Below are positions 14,201 to 29,200 of a DNA stretch of 64,000 nt, in pieces. The notes under the pieces are model-generated. The model saw only the letters and a list, made by a program, of their open reading frames with translations, was not told the origin of the DNA and ran no database searches. A program made the position numbers and the translations under genes. This DNA is from Ascidia mentula (Eukaryota > Chordata > Ascidiacea > Phlebobranchia > Ascidiidae): the NCBI GenBank assembly GCA_947561715.1, contig OX387199.1:1493001-1557000 (forward strand). The letters are read 5' to 3'. Positions within the stretch are counted from its first letter, which is position 1. The number at the start of each line of letters is the position of its first letter.

Positions 14201-17200
14201 CGAGGTTTGGATACTGAGAGAAACTTTAGTGTTGTTAGGAACACGTGGTTGCTAACGCATCGGAATATTGAAGTTGGATGAAAGTTTTAGCAGAGGAAGT
14301 TGAGTTTACTAAAGATTCGTCCTGACTCCCTTCGGTGTAGAATTATACCGAGTGACGTAAAACCACTACTGTGTTCGACAAAAGGCCCTGGTTGTGTAAA
14401 GTGACATAAAACTGTATTAGACTGAAATTGTCCTGCTGGGGCTACGCCGTGCCTACTAATAATAGTACTGTTTTGTTTCGTTTTCTAATGAAGAAAACTA
14501 AACTAATGCGTCTTTCGGTATGAAACACGTTAAAGCGAACGATTTCTTGTAAGATCTGTGGATCACCTCTTATGAAAACGACAAACGTAATTCACGCAAA
14601 GTAACCTAAGTGTGACTAAAATATGTTGGATCGAAATTCCACTAAAGGTCGTCCAATACATAATTTACGAAGTTGTTTGTCTCTGTCGCCGAGCTACAAC
14701 ATGGCGTCTCCCGCATTAATCAATGCACGACGTTCGAGTCTTATTGCTCGCGCGAATAAAAACGCTCTCAATCATCTGCCAAAGACAACACGCCGACAGT
14801 GGACGGTCGTAAGTTGGCGACATTTGAAGGCGCGCGACGCCCTATTGTTACGTACAGAATGTCGTTTATTAGAATTCGAGCGTGCTTAGGCGTGTGCCTC
14901 CTGTTCGCCACGATTTTATGAGCGTTGTTGTGTGGTCAGCATCGTTAGCGAAAGGCCTTGAAAGGTTCTGGTATCGTTGGAGAAACTGTTGATGATAATC
15001 TGAGGTTTTGGGTGAGATGACAAAGGCGCCGTTGTTGTGGCGAAATTTTAGACCGACTGCATCCATTTAGGCCATTTTTCCGTTTAATTGCAATGTTTGT
15101 TCTGCTCGCTGGCCGGTGGAACTCATGTCGTTGCCTTTTTTTAGTTCTAAGCAGCTTCTCTCTATAGTTTGATCGCATCTACTGATATTTTTGTCGCTTG
15201 TCTGAGTTCGATTCTCTTAGCAGTGGCTTAACGTGGTTGATTTTAGCAATGCGAATCCGCAAGTGGCCTTTGATCACGTTTTTGCCGCAGAAGATCTGAA
15301 GCAAAACAATTCTTTACAGTTTTGCAGATAAGCTTCTGTTGGTGAGGTAGTGAGCGGTTACGTAAAGTGATATCTGAAGTGCTTACATTGTCCACGTCGA
15401 ATTGTGCGGATGCCTACGATTCGAACCACATTTTTCGTGTGTACAAAAACTTTGTTTCGGAATGTATTTTGCAACGTGTGTCTCCTTAAAACGTTCGTCG
15501 TTAAAAGAAAAAAAAAGAAAAAAAATGAGTGTGTACAGTTATATGCCTGTAATAGAAACATTTAATTGTCAAAACCCGCATAATCTCCACAATTTCGACA
15601 TACAGTATTTATGGACAGAACTCTTAAAATAAGTTTGGCAATTTCGGACAGTCTAATGGTCAACGAAGACTTTGTATCCGATTTTTTAACAAGTTGCATA
15701 AGAGAAAAACCCAAGTCATTTGTCGTTATATTTTTCTGATATATCTATTTCGCCTACAATTCAAACAGTATTTATGGTGTGGATTTCGGCAAAACATCAC
15801 GATTCGCGGCAATTCTCGTTAAAAGGGGGCACGCTCGATTTACGGGGTAGCGTAACATCTGATACAAGCTTGCAGTAAGAACATAAACAGCTGCAAACCC
15901 AACCAAATTCGGTCACAACTCAATCCCTCCCCCACGTCACAAGACGCACCACGCTCGACCGAACCTTTTTGCCGGATCGCGATACCGCAATCTTGTTTGT
16001 GACGTCATACACCACTTGCGGGTCACGCTTGCTTAGATCGGGTGACCGCAGCCAAGGTTATTAGCATTTGGCGGTTCCTGTAAGTGTTATGTTGTGGTCT
16101 CCGTCAAGTCTCAATCATCGGTTGAAATGTTGTTTGAATTCGACAGATTTCCAGTACAGGTTTCACGCGGGTTTACTTATAAAACTTGTGCAATGCCAGG
16201 TTCCCCGAACAAAGACATGAACTTGCTGTAACATACTGTGTGTGGTGTTATTTCTCTATTTTTTGTGCTGAATCACTCATTATAATATGTATTGCAATCA
16301 ACCTGTGCCATCGAAATAACAGTTTTGGAAATGTTGCATATTTTTGCTCGCTGATCGGCCCTTTTTCATTAGTCGCGTGCCTTCGATCGTTTGCTGATTA
16401 TCCAAAAAGGTTTTGTCAGCCAAAAGACGCGCCGACCTACATTCTGTCCAATTACATCTCATTAAGGCGCTAATCACGACTTTGCTCAACATGCGCCTAC
16501 GGAAAGGATTCTGTTCCCTTTTATCGATCCAGAGACGTTGTTTTTGTGCTCTGGGAATTTTTTTAACGCTTGTTGACGGGCATTGGTTGTTTTTACATCG
16601 CTGGGACTGAGATACAGTCGTTGTCATGTTCTGAACTACATGTTTTCCGACAAGGAAATGCTCTTATATAACCACGGCGGTTGTAAGCGCTGTGTATTTG
16701 TGTAGAAAGTGTGGAAAAATGACAATGTAGATTAATTGTTATTTAGGTGCTTTGCTGACTAGACAATTGTTCTGTTTACTGGCCCCGAACTGGTAGCAAA
16801 TATTTGTTTGTGTTCGCAGCTGGTCGTACTTTGTGTTGTGAGTAAGTTTTCGTAAATGTTTGCTTGAAAAACAGAAGACAATGTTGTGCCCCGCATCGAG
16901 TTGCAAATGCTGACACACAAACAGCACAACGGAACGAACCTTATTATACCGTAAGTTTACGTATGTTTGTCTGAATTTCATCAAAGTTTAAGTGCCTGCC
17001 ACACCAAACTACATTCAACAAATATTTCTACTCTATGAAACACAACTTGAGCTTATAAACAAGCTTGTTTTTGTTGCTCGAGGTGAAACTAAAGTTAAAC
17101 GGTTGAACGCAAGTCCAACTAAAACGGAAAGAAATATCACTCGTCACTTAAGACGCGGCAGCACTCGGCTGCCCGTAAATGTGTCTGCAGGTCGTTAGTC

Positions 17201-20200
17201 ACAGGAAAATCACCACCAGCCACACGTCAGTAGTGACTTTCTTGTTTCAAATGACGGCCTAACCATCAACAACGCTTTGTGTTTTTTTTACCAAGTTTGA
17301 AAAGTTACAAACACGTCAATACTGGATTGTAGTTTTCAAATTTAATTTAAAACAAATTTAAACTATTTATCTTACATAATTTTGCCATGAAATGCGAGTA
17401 ATTGGTGGAATAAGTATAGTGCAGCGCACAAAAGTTCACTGAATACCAATGCTAAAGTATACAGTGAGTGGGTGAGCAACCTAAATACCCGATTCAACCA
17501 ATTATTTCACAAACCTTGTACCTCACGAATTACTGTAGCCATGCAACTCGAAAAACCGACCCCACGCAAATGTGTTCCACAAAATACTTTGCATTCGATA
17601 ATGGGAGCATTTTGAAGGATGGTACTTTACTCAAAACACACCCTGCGTTTCCTAAATCTAAGCTTTTTTCCGCTTCAATTGCTCAAAATTTGAAATATCA
17701 CGCTTGCCAGTCTGCTGGGTACCCTGTAAGCTGGCATCGCTTATTTTCCGTTGAAACCAGCGGGCGAGTACGGTTTGGGATATATTGCTTTGTATTATGG
17801 GGAAGTTTGATGCAAACACCGCCTCTGTCGCCTTGTTGTGTTTGCAAATCTCATGACACAGCGGTTCGACTTCGGTGGTCGTTTTGTAGGTGAACTTTTC
17901 ATTGGGTGCGTTGCGTTGTATGGACTTAGCCCTGTGAGAATTGTACGTTAGGATGTGCCGGGTGACTTTAGATTCAAAACCATGCATTCGGACGCCGGTT
18001 AGCGTCAAGAAAACCTTCGCTAGGGAAACGGCGTTGGTTGTATGAGTGAAATTTCGGGGCAGTTATGATTGTAAGTTTTTTGTAAGCGTTTAGGTGCATT
18101 TGATTAACTTTTAGCCGCAGTTTTAATGTTTAGTATATACAGCTTTGCTCCAACTATACAGAAAGTTACCATAAACACGCCTATGACAACCAAAACTTTG
18201 TAACGCAAACACTGCACGATATATTAGGTTAACTTATTTCCGTCAACGTGTTGACTTATTAAAGTTAAAGCTAACCTTAATGTTTTCTATGTTTATTGCA
18301 GAACAAATTTAAGAAAATGGCGCAACGTCGTCAGTCCGCCCCCTCTGTGGTCATCCGGAGCGTCCTCAACCGATCGATGCGCTTGACTTCGCATTCCCAT
18401 AACAACGGAGGCAGGTAAGCGTCCAGTCTCGCCTGAGTGAACACACTTCATCGCCCAGGCGTTCCCTTTTGTGTCCGGCACTGGTTTATTGACAATCTCG
18501 GCGGCATCTGTTTATTTGCATTGATTGACAGTTGGCGTTTTTCACTGATAGGCTCGGAGTAACTTCCCGGTCTGCCGAATGTTTATCGTTTGTGCACTTG
18601 TAATATACTGGACACATGTACTGGTCAAAGAATCTGTTCTTCTGGCACATTTCAACGTATACTTTTATTTACCGACGTTTTGCCTGCTATCGAATTACAC
18701 CTTATCTGGTAAATGGTGCCGCGCATAAACGTGTATCACCAGAAACGAAAGAAAGGTGAACACACTAGCACCGCTTGCAACCTCAGAAGATAAGCTAAAA
18801 GGACAGATTTTTTGAAACTACAATACGCCTGGAAGAAATAGCAACACAATATTGGACAACGTTGAAACTATTTGAGTTTAAGATTGTTAAACGTCTCGAT
18901 AGCGTTATGTATTGAGTTGGTGAATCTCGTAATCAGATTGCTACAGATCTGTTCAGATTGCAATATTCGACCTTAAAACTTTATGGTGGTCACTTCAAGG
19001 TCATTTACGAGAGAGGACAGCGACGAAGGTCATCCAATAGATTGCCTTCCGTTCGGATTTCGTACAACCAACCACGAACCTCCGATAAACTTGGCGGAAC
19101 GTCAGTACGTGAGAGAGGGGAGGGCTCAACTGTCCGCAGGAAGCCACACCCAGGATCGATATCTGTTTCTTTTCACCGATATTCTCGTCATCGCCAAGTC
19201 GAAGTGAGTTCTCTTGTTTAAATTTCAAGGAAACGTAAGAAAGGCCGCGCGAAAATCTACAATTTCAAATCTGCCTTTTAAAGTTTTCCGTCGTAGGTTT
19301 TGTGTAAACGATGCAAATATTGCTTCGATTTGTTCAGCATTCCGGTTTGATCGTCAGTCGTATCACATGATGCAATCCGAGCGTTCCTATTGGGCGAGGC
19401 CGGGAAATTGTAAACCTCGGTCGGAAGTCGGCTCGTTCAGTGGCTACAAATTACCGAAAATTGCCACAAATAAAGCGCGTCTGTTGTCAAGGCTCATCAT
19501 CAGTTACCACCGTTTTGTGCTTTCGGTTTGTCCATTATATTTGGAATGTTTGGGTGGAAATTTTGTTTCAACGTATTCCAGTTAGCCCTGCGGTTTTTAT
19601 GCGGTTCTGTTACGTTAAAATTTAACAATTTTAGATCTTGGTTTCAACTAAAATAAAGCCCCAACATTTAATTTAAAGTCTAAACCGCGTTGCGCGTCAG
19701 TTGCAATCTCTTAAACGACTTGAACCAAACAATGGCGCTGATCCTATTCATTTAAACGTTGTTCTGTGATTGGTCAGTTAAGATCGCCATGGTGATTTTT
19801 CTGTACCGTTTCCACCCGTTATTTGTCGCGGTTTGATCTCAAACTCTGTTCATATCGCGGAAACTTAAGACTGAAAAATCCAACAGACGCCGCAGCATCG
19901 TTGGTGATCTGCCTATTTTCGCGCGCGATCTAATCTCAAAGCAGTCGCATTGAGCGCGTGTTGACCCTGATTTGGGGGTCTGCGTGATGAGATTAGGGGT
20001 GGATGGCACCCCCAGATCCAACTCAAAGGCGGCGGTTTATGAGATTTCCTTCCACCTGGGAAATCGTCGGAGGGTGTTCCGCTTGTTAATGGTTTACTAA
20101 TGGTTCGTCGGGACTAAATTCACTTTTATCGGTTTGGAAAATCATTTTAAATTTGCAGGAAACAGTTTATGATCAAAAGTAACGAGTAAAAATGTGTTGT

Positions 20201-23200
20201 GTTTTACTATCCTTGTGATTTGCCTGTATTTGCTTCGACGAAAACAAAATGCCAATTTACCCTGAGGGGATCAAAGCGAGATTCATAGCAAGTGGATCGT
20301 TTTCATAATTCACTCAAGTGACGAAACCTCAAACACAATTTGTGCGTTATATCTCAACCTTAAAAACAATTCAATTTCCTCTGATCTAATACGGGCAAAT
20401 AAGGAAAGGAGTCAGTAGTTTCGAGCAGTGTGACTCACCACAGTCACTTACTCACTTTATTGTTGCCAATCCTCAATAATGGCCGTGGCGTCACAATGAG
20501 TTAAATCCTGTTATCTTGAATCACTTGAGGTTACTTGCGGTCAAGTCAATGGATGTCATTGACCCCTTAATGTGTGCGACACCGGATGTTTTTTATTAAA
20601 CCACTCATTTCTTTGGATTAGTGCGAAAATTAAAGAAACTGTTTTGTACTTTTTTTTCAGCAACCAATATCTTTTCAACGTACATAAAATATTTTGAATT
20701 ACTTGTGCCGTAAAGCCCGTGGATAACTATTCGCAAAAAATATCGTCATACGTATTTCTTCCACATAAAAAATAGGTTTTAAAACTAAAAGCAACGATGC
20801 CTCTTCAGCTTTGTGTGTCATAAAGCCCACTTAAACGTATTCCAATAACTTTCGTGCAAAATAAACAAAACCATTCACTCTCAAGCATGCGCGAACTGAG
20901 GGCCAAGTGCTAATGCCCATCCCTAATAATAACTACTACCCCGCGATGCTTTCACGCCGTTCATCACTGTAGTAAATGGGTGTTTTCATTCCGTGCATTC
21001 CTGCCATAACTTTATAGCGGCGGCCCTTGTGGTCGGTAGAAGCTGGTCAAGCGTCCAACTTTCCTCTTTATGGTTAAGTGGACGAAGGTTTTAAGCATGA
21101 ATCACTTGCCCTTCACAAACATTTTTTGAAAGCGGGTGATTATAAATTGTTCGTGTGGAATTCGGTTTAGGTTATCTTACGTTAGAGTTTGTCAACTGTT
21201 ACTTTTATTCCCTTGTGAATGTGCGTTTTCATAACCATAAACAAAATGATTACATTGTACATCCATTGCAATGAAACAAAAACAATGTGTTTTGTTAATA
21301 TTATCTTGAATCAATGACGGAATTGAATTGATAAGTCACTGCATAGCACTTAATATCGGAAGCGACATTAAAGTTAAGACAAGTGTTTGTCCATCAGTAA
21401 CATTATTTTATTAACTCTACAGATCCACTTCCAACTATAAGATGAAAAATCGCGTAAGATTGTCCGAAGTTTGGATGAGCGCAGAGCGAATGGATGAGGT
21501 GAGCGAATCGACACGTACGACCGGCTGTGGATTTATCATTGGTTGGCCAACGACAAATTACGTGGCCACATTCAGGTAAATGGAATATGTTTTTTTATAT
21601 CTGGATGTGCTACGGCAAACACCGATCGCTATCCATTTTACTGATGCCCTCAGTAGCCTAGTTATTCTCCCAAATCGGTTAACGATTGTATTAATAATGG
21701 ACGTTGTAATATTTGGGTGTTTCGGTAAGGCTAAGGATCTGAAAGCAATTCTGTACCAAATAGTTTGTGTTTCGAATTGCATTGACAAGTAAACAGATTA
21801 CAACTGGGACAGCATATATTTTTATATTTCGATGGCCTCGTAAAACGTAAACAAAATAACGAAAATTTGCTCATACCTCTTGCATAATCTCCCAAAGATT
21901 GTTAAATGTCCTTTGGGGTAACATTGTTACCATCCCCTAAATCAAACTGTTCAGATTTGACCTGGGTAATGACAACACAGTTAATTGGGTCCGCCCATGT
22001 TGCTCTAACCAAAACAACCCCGCTCTGCTTGGAAAGCCATTTACATTCCTCTGTGTTGATAATGACAGGATGTGTCATGGCTTGCACTTAATTACCCAAA
22101 ACTAACGGCGCCGCCTTTCCACATAAACACAGTTGCAGAACGCCGCTATTGTGACGTCACTGCGTCTCTTGCCCCTGGCTAAATTTAAAATCGCGGGCCT
22201 GCAGTCGCGGTCACTTTTCGAATAACGGAACGCCAACGCCGAGCCATTATTCGGCGATATTTTGTTGGGTAAACACTGCGTGCGGTAGTGTGAACTTTTG
22301 TGAGGCGAAACACTGCTGCAACTCACAAAGCCGGTCATTGTTTCTGTGATAAGGCATAAGGATTAGTTTTCGGTTTTGTGCAGCGGGCATGCTCAAAAGC
22401 TGACGAAAAAGTATAATTTTTATGATAAAAATCACCATGAATTGTCCAAAACATTTTCTCGCTTGAACATATATATTCTGAGTTACAAATCTTAGCGCTT
22501 GTAATAACGTGCACTGGCTGTGGGACACAAGAGGAACCAGGTCTTAGAAAGACGTCGTAATTGAAAATGAGGGTCTTCCCACCTCAAAGACGGAATGTCA
22601 CAGTTCCCATACATACCCACGCTTTTAACTGTTTTTGGAAGGTGCGACAAAGTGTCTTAAAATAGATGTTGGCAATTATATAAAGATGACCTGTTTGAAA
22701 GATTACTGGCGACGAAGTTAAAAGGGGCCGAAATCGTCTTGAAACCCATTGTTGTGTTTGCAAATCCAGGCGGTTTGTGGTGCGGTTCAACCAATCACAC
22801 TTCTCGTTAGGGTCACGTGGTTGCAGCGTATGAAGGTTACGTATAGGTCGGTCATGGACAAAATAAACTACCTGCCGCATATTACCAGAAAACGAAATTT
22901 ACTGATAAACGATGCTTTCTAAATTTATGTCACTGAGATGGTCGCAGTTAAGGCAAGAAATAATTCACAGAGACTTTATTTACATTACATTTCATTCCGA
23001 CTTTCTTTTTGATTTGGGAATTTATGTAAAAGTTGTTTAGTAGACAGTTCGACTTCCGAAACGATTTATCGGTTTTTGTCCGTTTTATTTGCATTTCTTT
23101 TTTGTCAAAGATATGCTCTCCCCAATTGTATTTATGGTACAATGCTTGCATATTGCCCTTATACTTTGCATATATGTGCATCCTTTTCGCCTGTTCAGGC

Positions 23201-26200
23201 CTTTATATTCTGTCTTTTGTTTTTAGCTCCCCGGAACTGAAGGAAATGTGGTGGAACGATTTATCAAGGTAAGTCGCATTGTTTGGATTCGCATCGTTGG
23301 TCGTTGGTCAGGATACACCTGTCTTGTCTTGCGGTTTGATGTTTCGATAATTTAATTAAGTCGTTTTGGGTAAAAAAAACTCAAAGCAGTGTTGTTTTGT
23401 AAATCCAGCCATGCTTAGTTTGTGTCTTTCGAATATTGTTCAAACCACTTGTACCAGCCATGCTTAGTTGGTTGATCATAAAAAGTGTGATGATTACGTT
23501 TATGACTATATCGAATAATATTTGTGGCTTGCACATTGGAGCCCTAATCCATATGTTTACATGACTATCTTTGGTTTCAACATGGTTTCTGATATATGAA
23601 GTGTGTGTCTGGTTGTGTGAACATGTGTGTTTTGTGTCTTGTTGTTGTCATCACGTTTCAAGGAGAATTTACCTACAGTCAGCAACGCCTTCGGTTTTGA
23701 CATCTGCCTTACAATTACCGACCTGCTAACCACCAGTAACATGCACACTATCTGCTTTTCTCAATCTGACGGCACGTTTTCACTTCCAATCTTACCTCCC
23801 AGACACGGGCCGGGCTTAATTACCATTCCCGTCGCTGATTGGCTCTCACCTCGGTCACGTGGCGGCCATTTCGGTCGGTAATCGCACCGAAATTACGGAC
23901 CCGGTTCTTAAGCGATATAGGAAGAAGCCAATTGTTGGGAGGCGGTTGTCTAGCGCCGGTTATAAGTGGTTTTATGCTCAAGTACTGTCAAGCGACGAAG
24001 GCATAGTAACAGTATTCGGGTTCTTATTTTGCGCTTCGTTGCCCGACAAGCCAGTCGTTAAAGTTTGAAAGCGAACAAAGGATCTTGTATTTTGTTTAAA
24101 ATCAATGCCCTATTGCGGAAGCAGTGGCTTACAGACTTCATACGACATTGGAAGGAACTGGTTCCTCTCATAAACTGCAATGAGGTAAAGATTTTGTTTA
24201 TTTAGTTGAATTCAGTGACAGTTTGGTGGGATTTGTTGTTGAATGTTTTTTTGTAAAAGCAAGTTACTTTCCTCTATTTGGCTGTGTTTGAAGGTTGATT
24301 TTGTTTGTTTATGCACACACTGTTGTATTGTGATTGTTAGAGTTTTACATGGTGGTCAGAAAGTTGAATTGTTTGCGCTTTAAGTTTAGTGTTTTAGTTT
24401 TCTACATAAAGTTTTAAAAAAGTTTTCCTTCCGTGAAAAAGAGGCAACTTTGTGAATTGCCAGTCCAGGAACCTGGTTATTCGGGTGATTTTTGTAACTT
24501 CTATGTCCGTTTTAACGTAATACCTTTTTTTCCTCTGTAAAATATGGCTGATAAATGTTTCTTTTTCGCATTCAACTATAAAGAAAACCCTAAATTGTCG
24601 AAATAGTTGGTGCCGTGCACACAAAGAGCGCATCCTGTGAGCTGTGCACGCGCGAGCAGTTTGTTTGTGACGAAAACAATGCCGAAAGAAGCAAGGGCAG
24701 ACGTCACGGTGGATGCTATTACAACTACCCACCGTTTGGGCCCCGGGGTAGATTTACCAAGGGGCGGCTTTGTTCCTGGGGTCAAACCGCTTCCGCTCCG
24801 CCTGTAGATCGATCTTCAAGTCAGTTTATCACTGGCAGCTGTTCCCTGTCCGCTCTGTGATTTGTTTGGATTGAGTGTCGATATTCTGTTGCCCGAAAAC
24901 TCTTTTTAGTAATCGATGCTCATTCTAGGAACATGTCAGCCTTGAGTGATGGCTACGGCTTTCTGAAGCAATTGAATTAAGACTTGCAAAGCAGTGTGTT
25001 TGTTTTAAACGCATTCTCCGTCACGTGGAAGCAGTAAACGAGATACCGGATCTGTATTGAAATGTTTGTCTTTAAACCAATATTACAACCCCCAAGAAAT
25101 GAAAAACAACTTGTGTCATATACCATACCCTTCTAATCTATACTTCATCAGAAATAATCGTACATGTTTTCCCTAAAAGTGTTCAAAGCCAATATACAAG
25201 CTATCCCAAAGGTACATTCTTATGCATGTTTTTTTCGTTTTGCTACTTCATTCGAGAAGTCCTTATACTTAGGGTTTCCCAAATCATTGTGATTTCCTAC
25301 GTCATAGCGGACAAAAGTGCAGAGTTTAGCAAGTGGCGGAATGAATTGTCAAGTTCCGATGAGCACTTTCGCCCCAACTTCCCAGTTTAAGCGGGCTGCC
25401 GTGCGCACGTTTCAAACCCAAGGGTGGCAATTTACCTTTCGGGAACTCAGGAAAATCATTACCTGTCTTGCCGAGAAACGTCGCCTGGACGAGGAGAGTA
25501 ATTTCACGGGATAATTACGAGACGTCAGGGGAAAATTGTTAAACGGCACAACGCCCTGTTCCGATTGGACTGTGGCGAAGAACCCTACCGGTTTCACAGG
25601 AGATGCGGTTGATAATTGTTTAAACAGAGTGTACTATAGTGACGTCGCATCGATGATGACGTGGGTATTGTAAAATAGATGAACAGTTTGAAAACAAAAT
25701 ATTAGTTTTTTTTTGAAAAAAAAAACGCTTTCTACATTGCAGAATAAACGACACCTCTTTGGATTAATGTTTTCACCTTAACTTCATAAAATTAACAAAA
25801 CCTTTTTGAAAATTTTAATTTCCATGCAAAATACATTGCGTGCATATTATTTCCAGTCGAAATTACGAAGTGTTTACTTGAAACCTTGTACAAATATTGT
25901 ACCGGGCAAGCGCTATCACGGTTAAGACTTCAAGTGTAGTCGTGTGTTATTTTTCACGTGCCCTCTGCCACTGTGTGGGAACACTTAAGAAAATAGCATG
26001 TATTTGTTTTCTCCGTGTGCAATTATCCGACCTTGCGGTTTTCGCCAAACGGAAAAGTGGTTTCTGGATCCGTGTCGTTGTTGTCGGGTCTGACATTGTA
26101 ACCTTAGTGCAAAGTTTATTTGTGTATCGGGCTGGTGGAAGGTGATTTTCGTTTTAATGTAACTGTATGTTCATGTTCAGAATAATTTTTAACTATTTCA

Positions 26201-29200
26201 GTGACTGTTTGGAATGCATGGTCTTGGTATTTATCGCTATCCATTCTACAACTTTGGTATTTTTGCATCAAGGGACATTTTTTAATATTTGTTTTCATGA
26301 TCTGGTTTTGACCCTTACTTGAAATCTGAATATTGCGATATCGTGTCAAATGTGTTTTCGGGAATAACTGGGATTGTGGACAATTTCGAGCAGTTACCGT
26401 TTGATGTGTTCCAGTCTTTTGTGCCGCGAACAATTTCGTTGCGAAATTACGCTCCAAACATTCAACATCTCACAAAAACAAACTTGGCACGCCGACCTAC
26501 ATTTACCGATCCGGGGACGGATAATTGGCCTCAAAACGACTCCGTCAAAATAGTTGTATCTCGTTATCTAACCCAAGTCGGGAGCCACGAACAATTGTGG
26601 TGTGGATAGTGTTCACCTTCAATCCAAGTGCATTTCTAGTAAAAAGTTTGTTTGAAATCTTCTAATGTCAAAATACTACGATCATAGAAGTTTTTCCTGC
26701 AACCATGGTTTCTTCATTGCCCTTTCAAAGCCCTGGCAGAAAAAAAACACTTTCAAAACGGATCTCAAATCGAGAAATAACATGTTGCTTGATCGGTGGA
26801 AAACAGTAAACATAAAAACACATAAAACACAGGAGGTAATGAGTTTCAAACTGGTAACAACCCACATAGATATCATATCTGGTGATCTGGGCAGAAACCA
26901 AAACAGTAAAATTCCTCTATCAGTCGTTAACATCTTTGTCTGTTGCCGACTTCAACTTTTGTTTTTAAAACAACCGCTCACAAGAAGTAGATTTTATTCA
27001 AACGACTTTATTCCAATGGGATCTGACGCCTCTGCGGTGGAGATAACAGAAAAACCGCAGTCTAGACTCCAGTCAGACCACAATAAAATGCCCCCTGTCA
27101 TGGAGCCTGAAAGTTACAAAGAAACCTTTTGTTGTTATTTATTCTTCCTTGTTTGCTTAAATGTCTGATGTTTTGTTGATTTGCTTTGACTAAAGGACGA
27201 ACGAAGTCATTGAGTTTTGCTGATTCGATATCTGGATCCTCGATCGATACTGACAAGTTGTTTAAGCTAATGGCCAACCAACATCGCAACAGTGTTTTGT
27301 TGGCGAGAGTTAGTTTGTATTTTCAAGATACTATGGTTGTGTGTGTAACAGAAAGTAGTTTGTGTTGGAAGATTATTCCTGTTTCACTAAGTATGGTTGT
27401 GTATGAAGCGTATAAATTGATCAAGTTTACAGTTGAATATCAAAAATACCGAATGACAGGATTCACTCTTAATGCCATCTTCAGTCGAAGGCGACCTGTC
27501 TCATTAAAATTGCTTGATTTTGTTTAAACTTATACCTTCACTATAAACATACCGTATGTGGAAAATAATGTGAATTGTTCCGTGCAGGTTGGTGGAGCAG
27601 AGTCGTGAAAGGGAGGAGCACCAATGTTTAAGCATCAGCGTCTCGTGTCAAAAACCCAACAACACTTTATCGGTGGGTAAAAAAATGTCAAAATGTATTT
27701 CTGACCGACGGTGATTTACCAAATGCACATTTTGACTGATGCACACACAGATAAAGTCAATTATTGATATTTTTGGTAATAATTGTACAAACGAGCCAAC
27801 TTTTTTATAGATTCTCTATTTTATGAAACAATGAACGGTTTAAACGCAATTTTAATCAACAATTGGTTGCAGACAAAAGTTATGAGCACGCACAGTCAAC
27901 AGACTGCCAAAGAAATGGTCGAACAATCGCTACAAGCGTTTGCGAGCGAGGTTGGTAGATTTTTCGTGTTTCTAAATTTTCCATTATCAGTATCATTATT
28001 TCTACTGAAATGGCCTACTACAACTGTTTTGCCTTCAAAGGGCGTCAATATCCACTCTGCATGACCATTGGTGACTTTAAACTCATCTCAATTCGCGTTT
28101 TATGATAATTTCAGGAAAGCAGTGACAACTTCCAAATGTGGGTAACAAGCGGAAAGGACAATTCTTCATATCCGTTAGTCGGTAAGTACTTGTACAAATC
28201 CGCAACTACGATTTTTCTGGGTCTTGAACTAAGTAGACTTTCTAAAGGCGACTTAGATATTAGTTTGAAATGACAAGAAACTTTAAATTTGCAAAAAACT
28301 GCTGCATTCAGCATCAAGCTTTCGTTTTTGGCAGTTTTGTCCAATCTGCGAAAAACTTGAAACAACATGACAGACATCCGTGCATTTGTGGCGCTTCGGG
28401 ATAAAACGATTCCGACTCGAATCCCTCAGAAATACTTTTGAAAGCCCCAAAAATGCGAATGGGTGACGAGACGTCGTTTGCGTTGACAAACCCCACCCCC
28501 CTAATAGTCCCGCGCCCCCAAAATCAACGTCTGTTGCTTTTCGGGCTAAAGCCGTTGCTAATGGACTTTTCGTGTGGCTTTTTCCTCCTTTTATCGACTG
28601 CGGTAACTTGGAAAGGCACGATAACTTGTTCCACCTTTTCACGCAATCCACTGTTGAGGCTTTTAGTATTTGAGAGGAGCGAACAGCAGATGTTGGTTTG
28701 CCGTCGTTCGATTTTCATTGAACGTGAACTTTCCGATATTTAAACCCGCTTTCAATGTATTATGTGATGTCACTTGATGGTGTGCAGTAAACTTGAAAGA
28801 AAAAGCAGACAGTGTTGTGTACAGACCAACAACATGACACAGCTTATTACATTTTCAGTGGACACCGAGTTAATTCAAACTTTTTTCGGTAGGCCACGAG
28901 CGCCCTCACGCGATAAAAATGAGCTGCATCCGGGAGGCTTATGCCAGCACGTCACCGTCGCCATATGACGACATCAGTAGTGACATCATGTACCTATCCG
29001 TACCGGGCGAAACCTTGTCACCTAAGTACGAGTGTCAGTTTCATCTCCACGATCGATCCAGGACACCCAAGTTCAGTGCGGACTCCAAAGGTTGGTGGAC
29101 GAAATTTGGTCTCCCTCAGTGAAATCACTTTCTTGCAATTTTTTTTCAAATTTATTTTTCGTCCCAATGTAGTCAATGTTAATTTAACTTGAATGTTATA

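Noticed and set aside
17658-18008. 116-codon minus-strand frame in intron 3
   Set aside because: No family similarity and no gene context. Weak resemblance to a frame near 22.7 kb is limited to a few words such as TTGTTGTGTTTGCAAATC.
24607-24860. Cys-containing frame in the GC-richer patch of intron 7
   Set aside because: Looks like a small secreted peptide at first sight, but it has no signal peptide and no acceptor or donor. GC content explains the open frames on both strands.
26665-27168. 167-codon plus-strand frame in intron 7
   Set aside because: No recognisable domain or splice borders in phase with the neighbouring exons. Long frames arise by chance in this much sequence. Kept only as a note.
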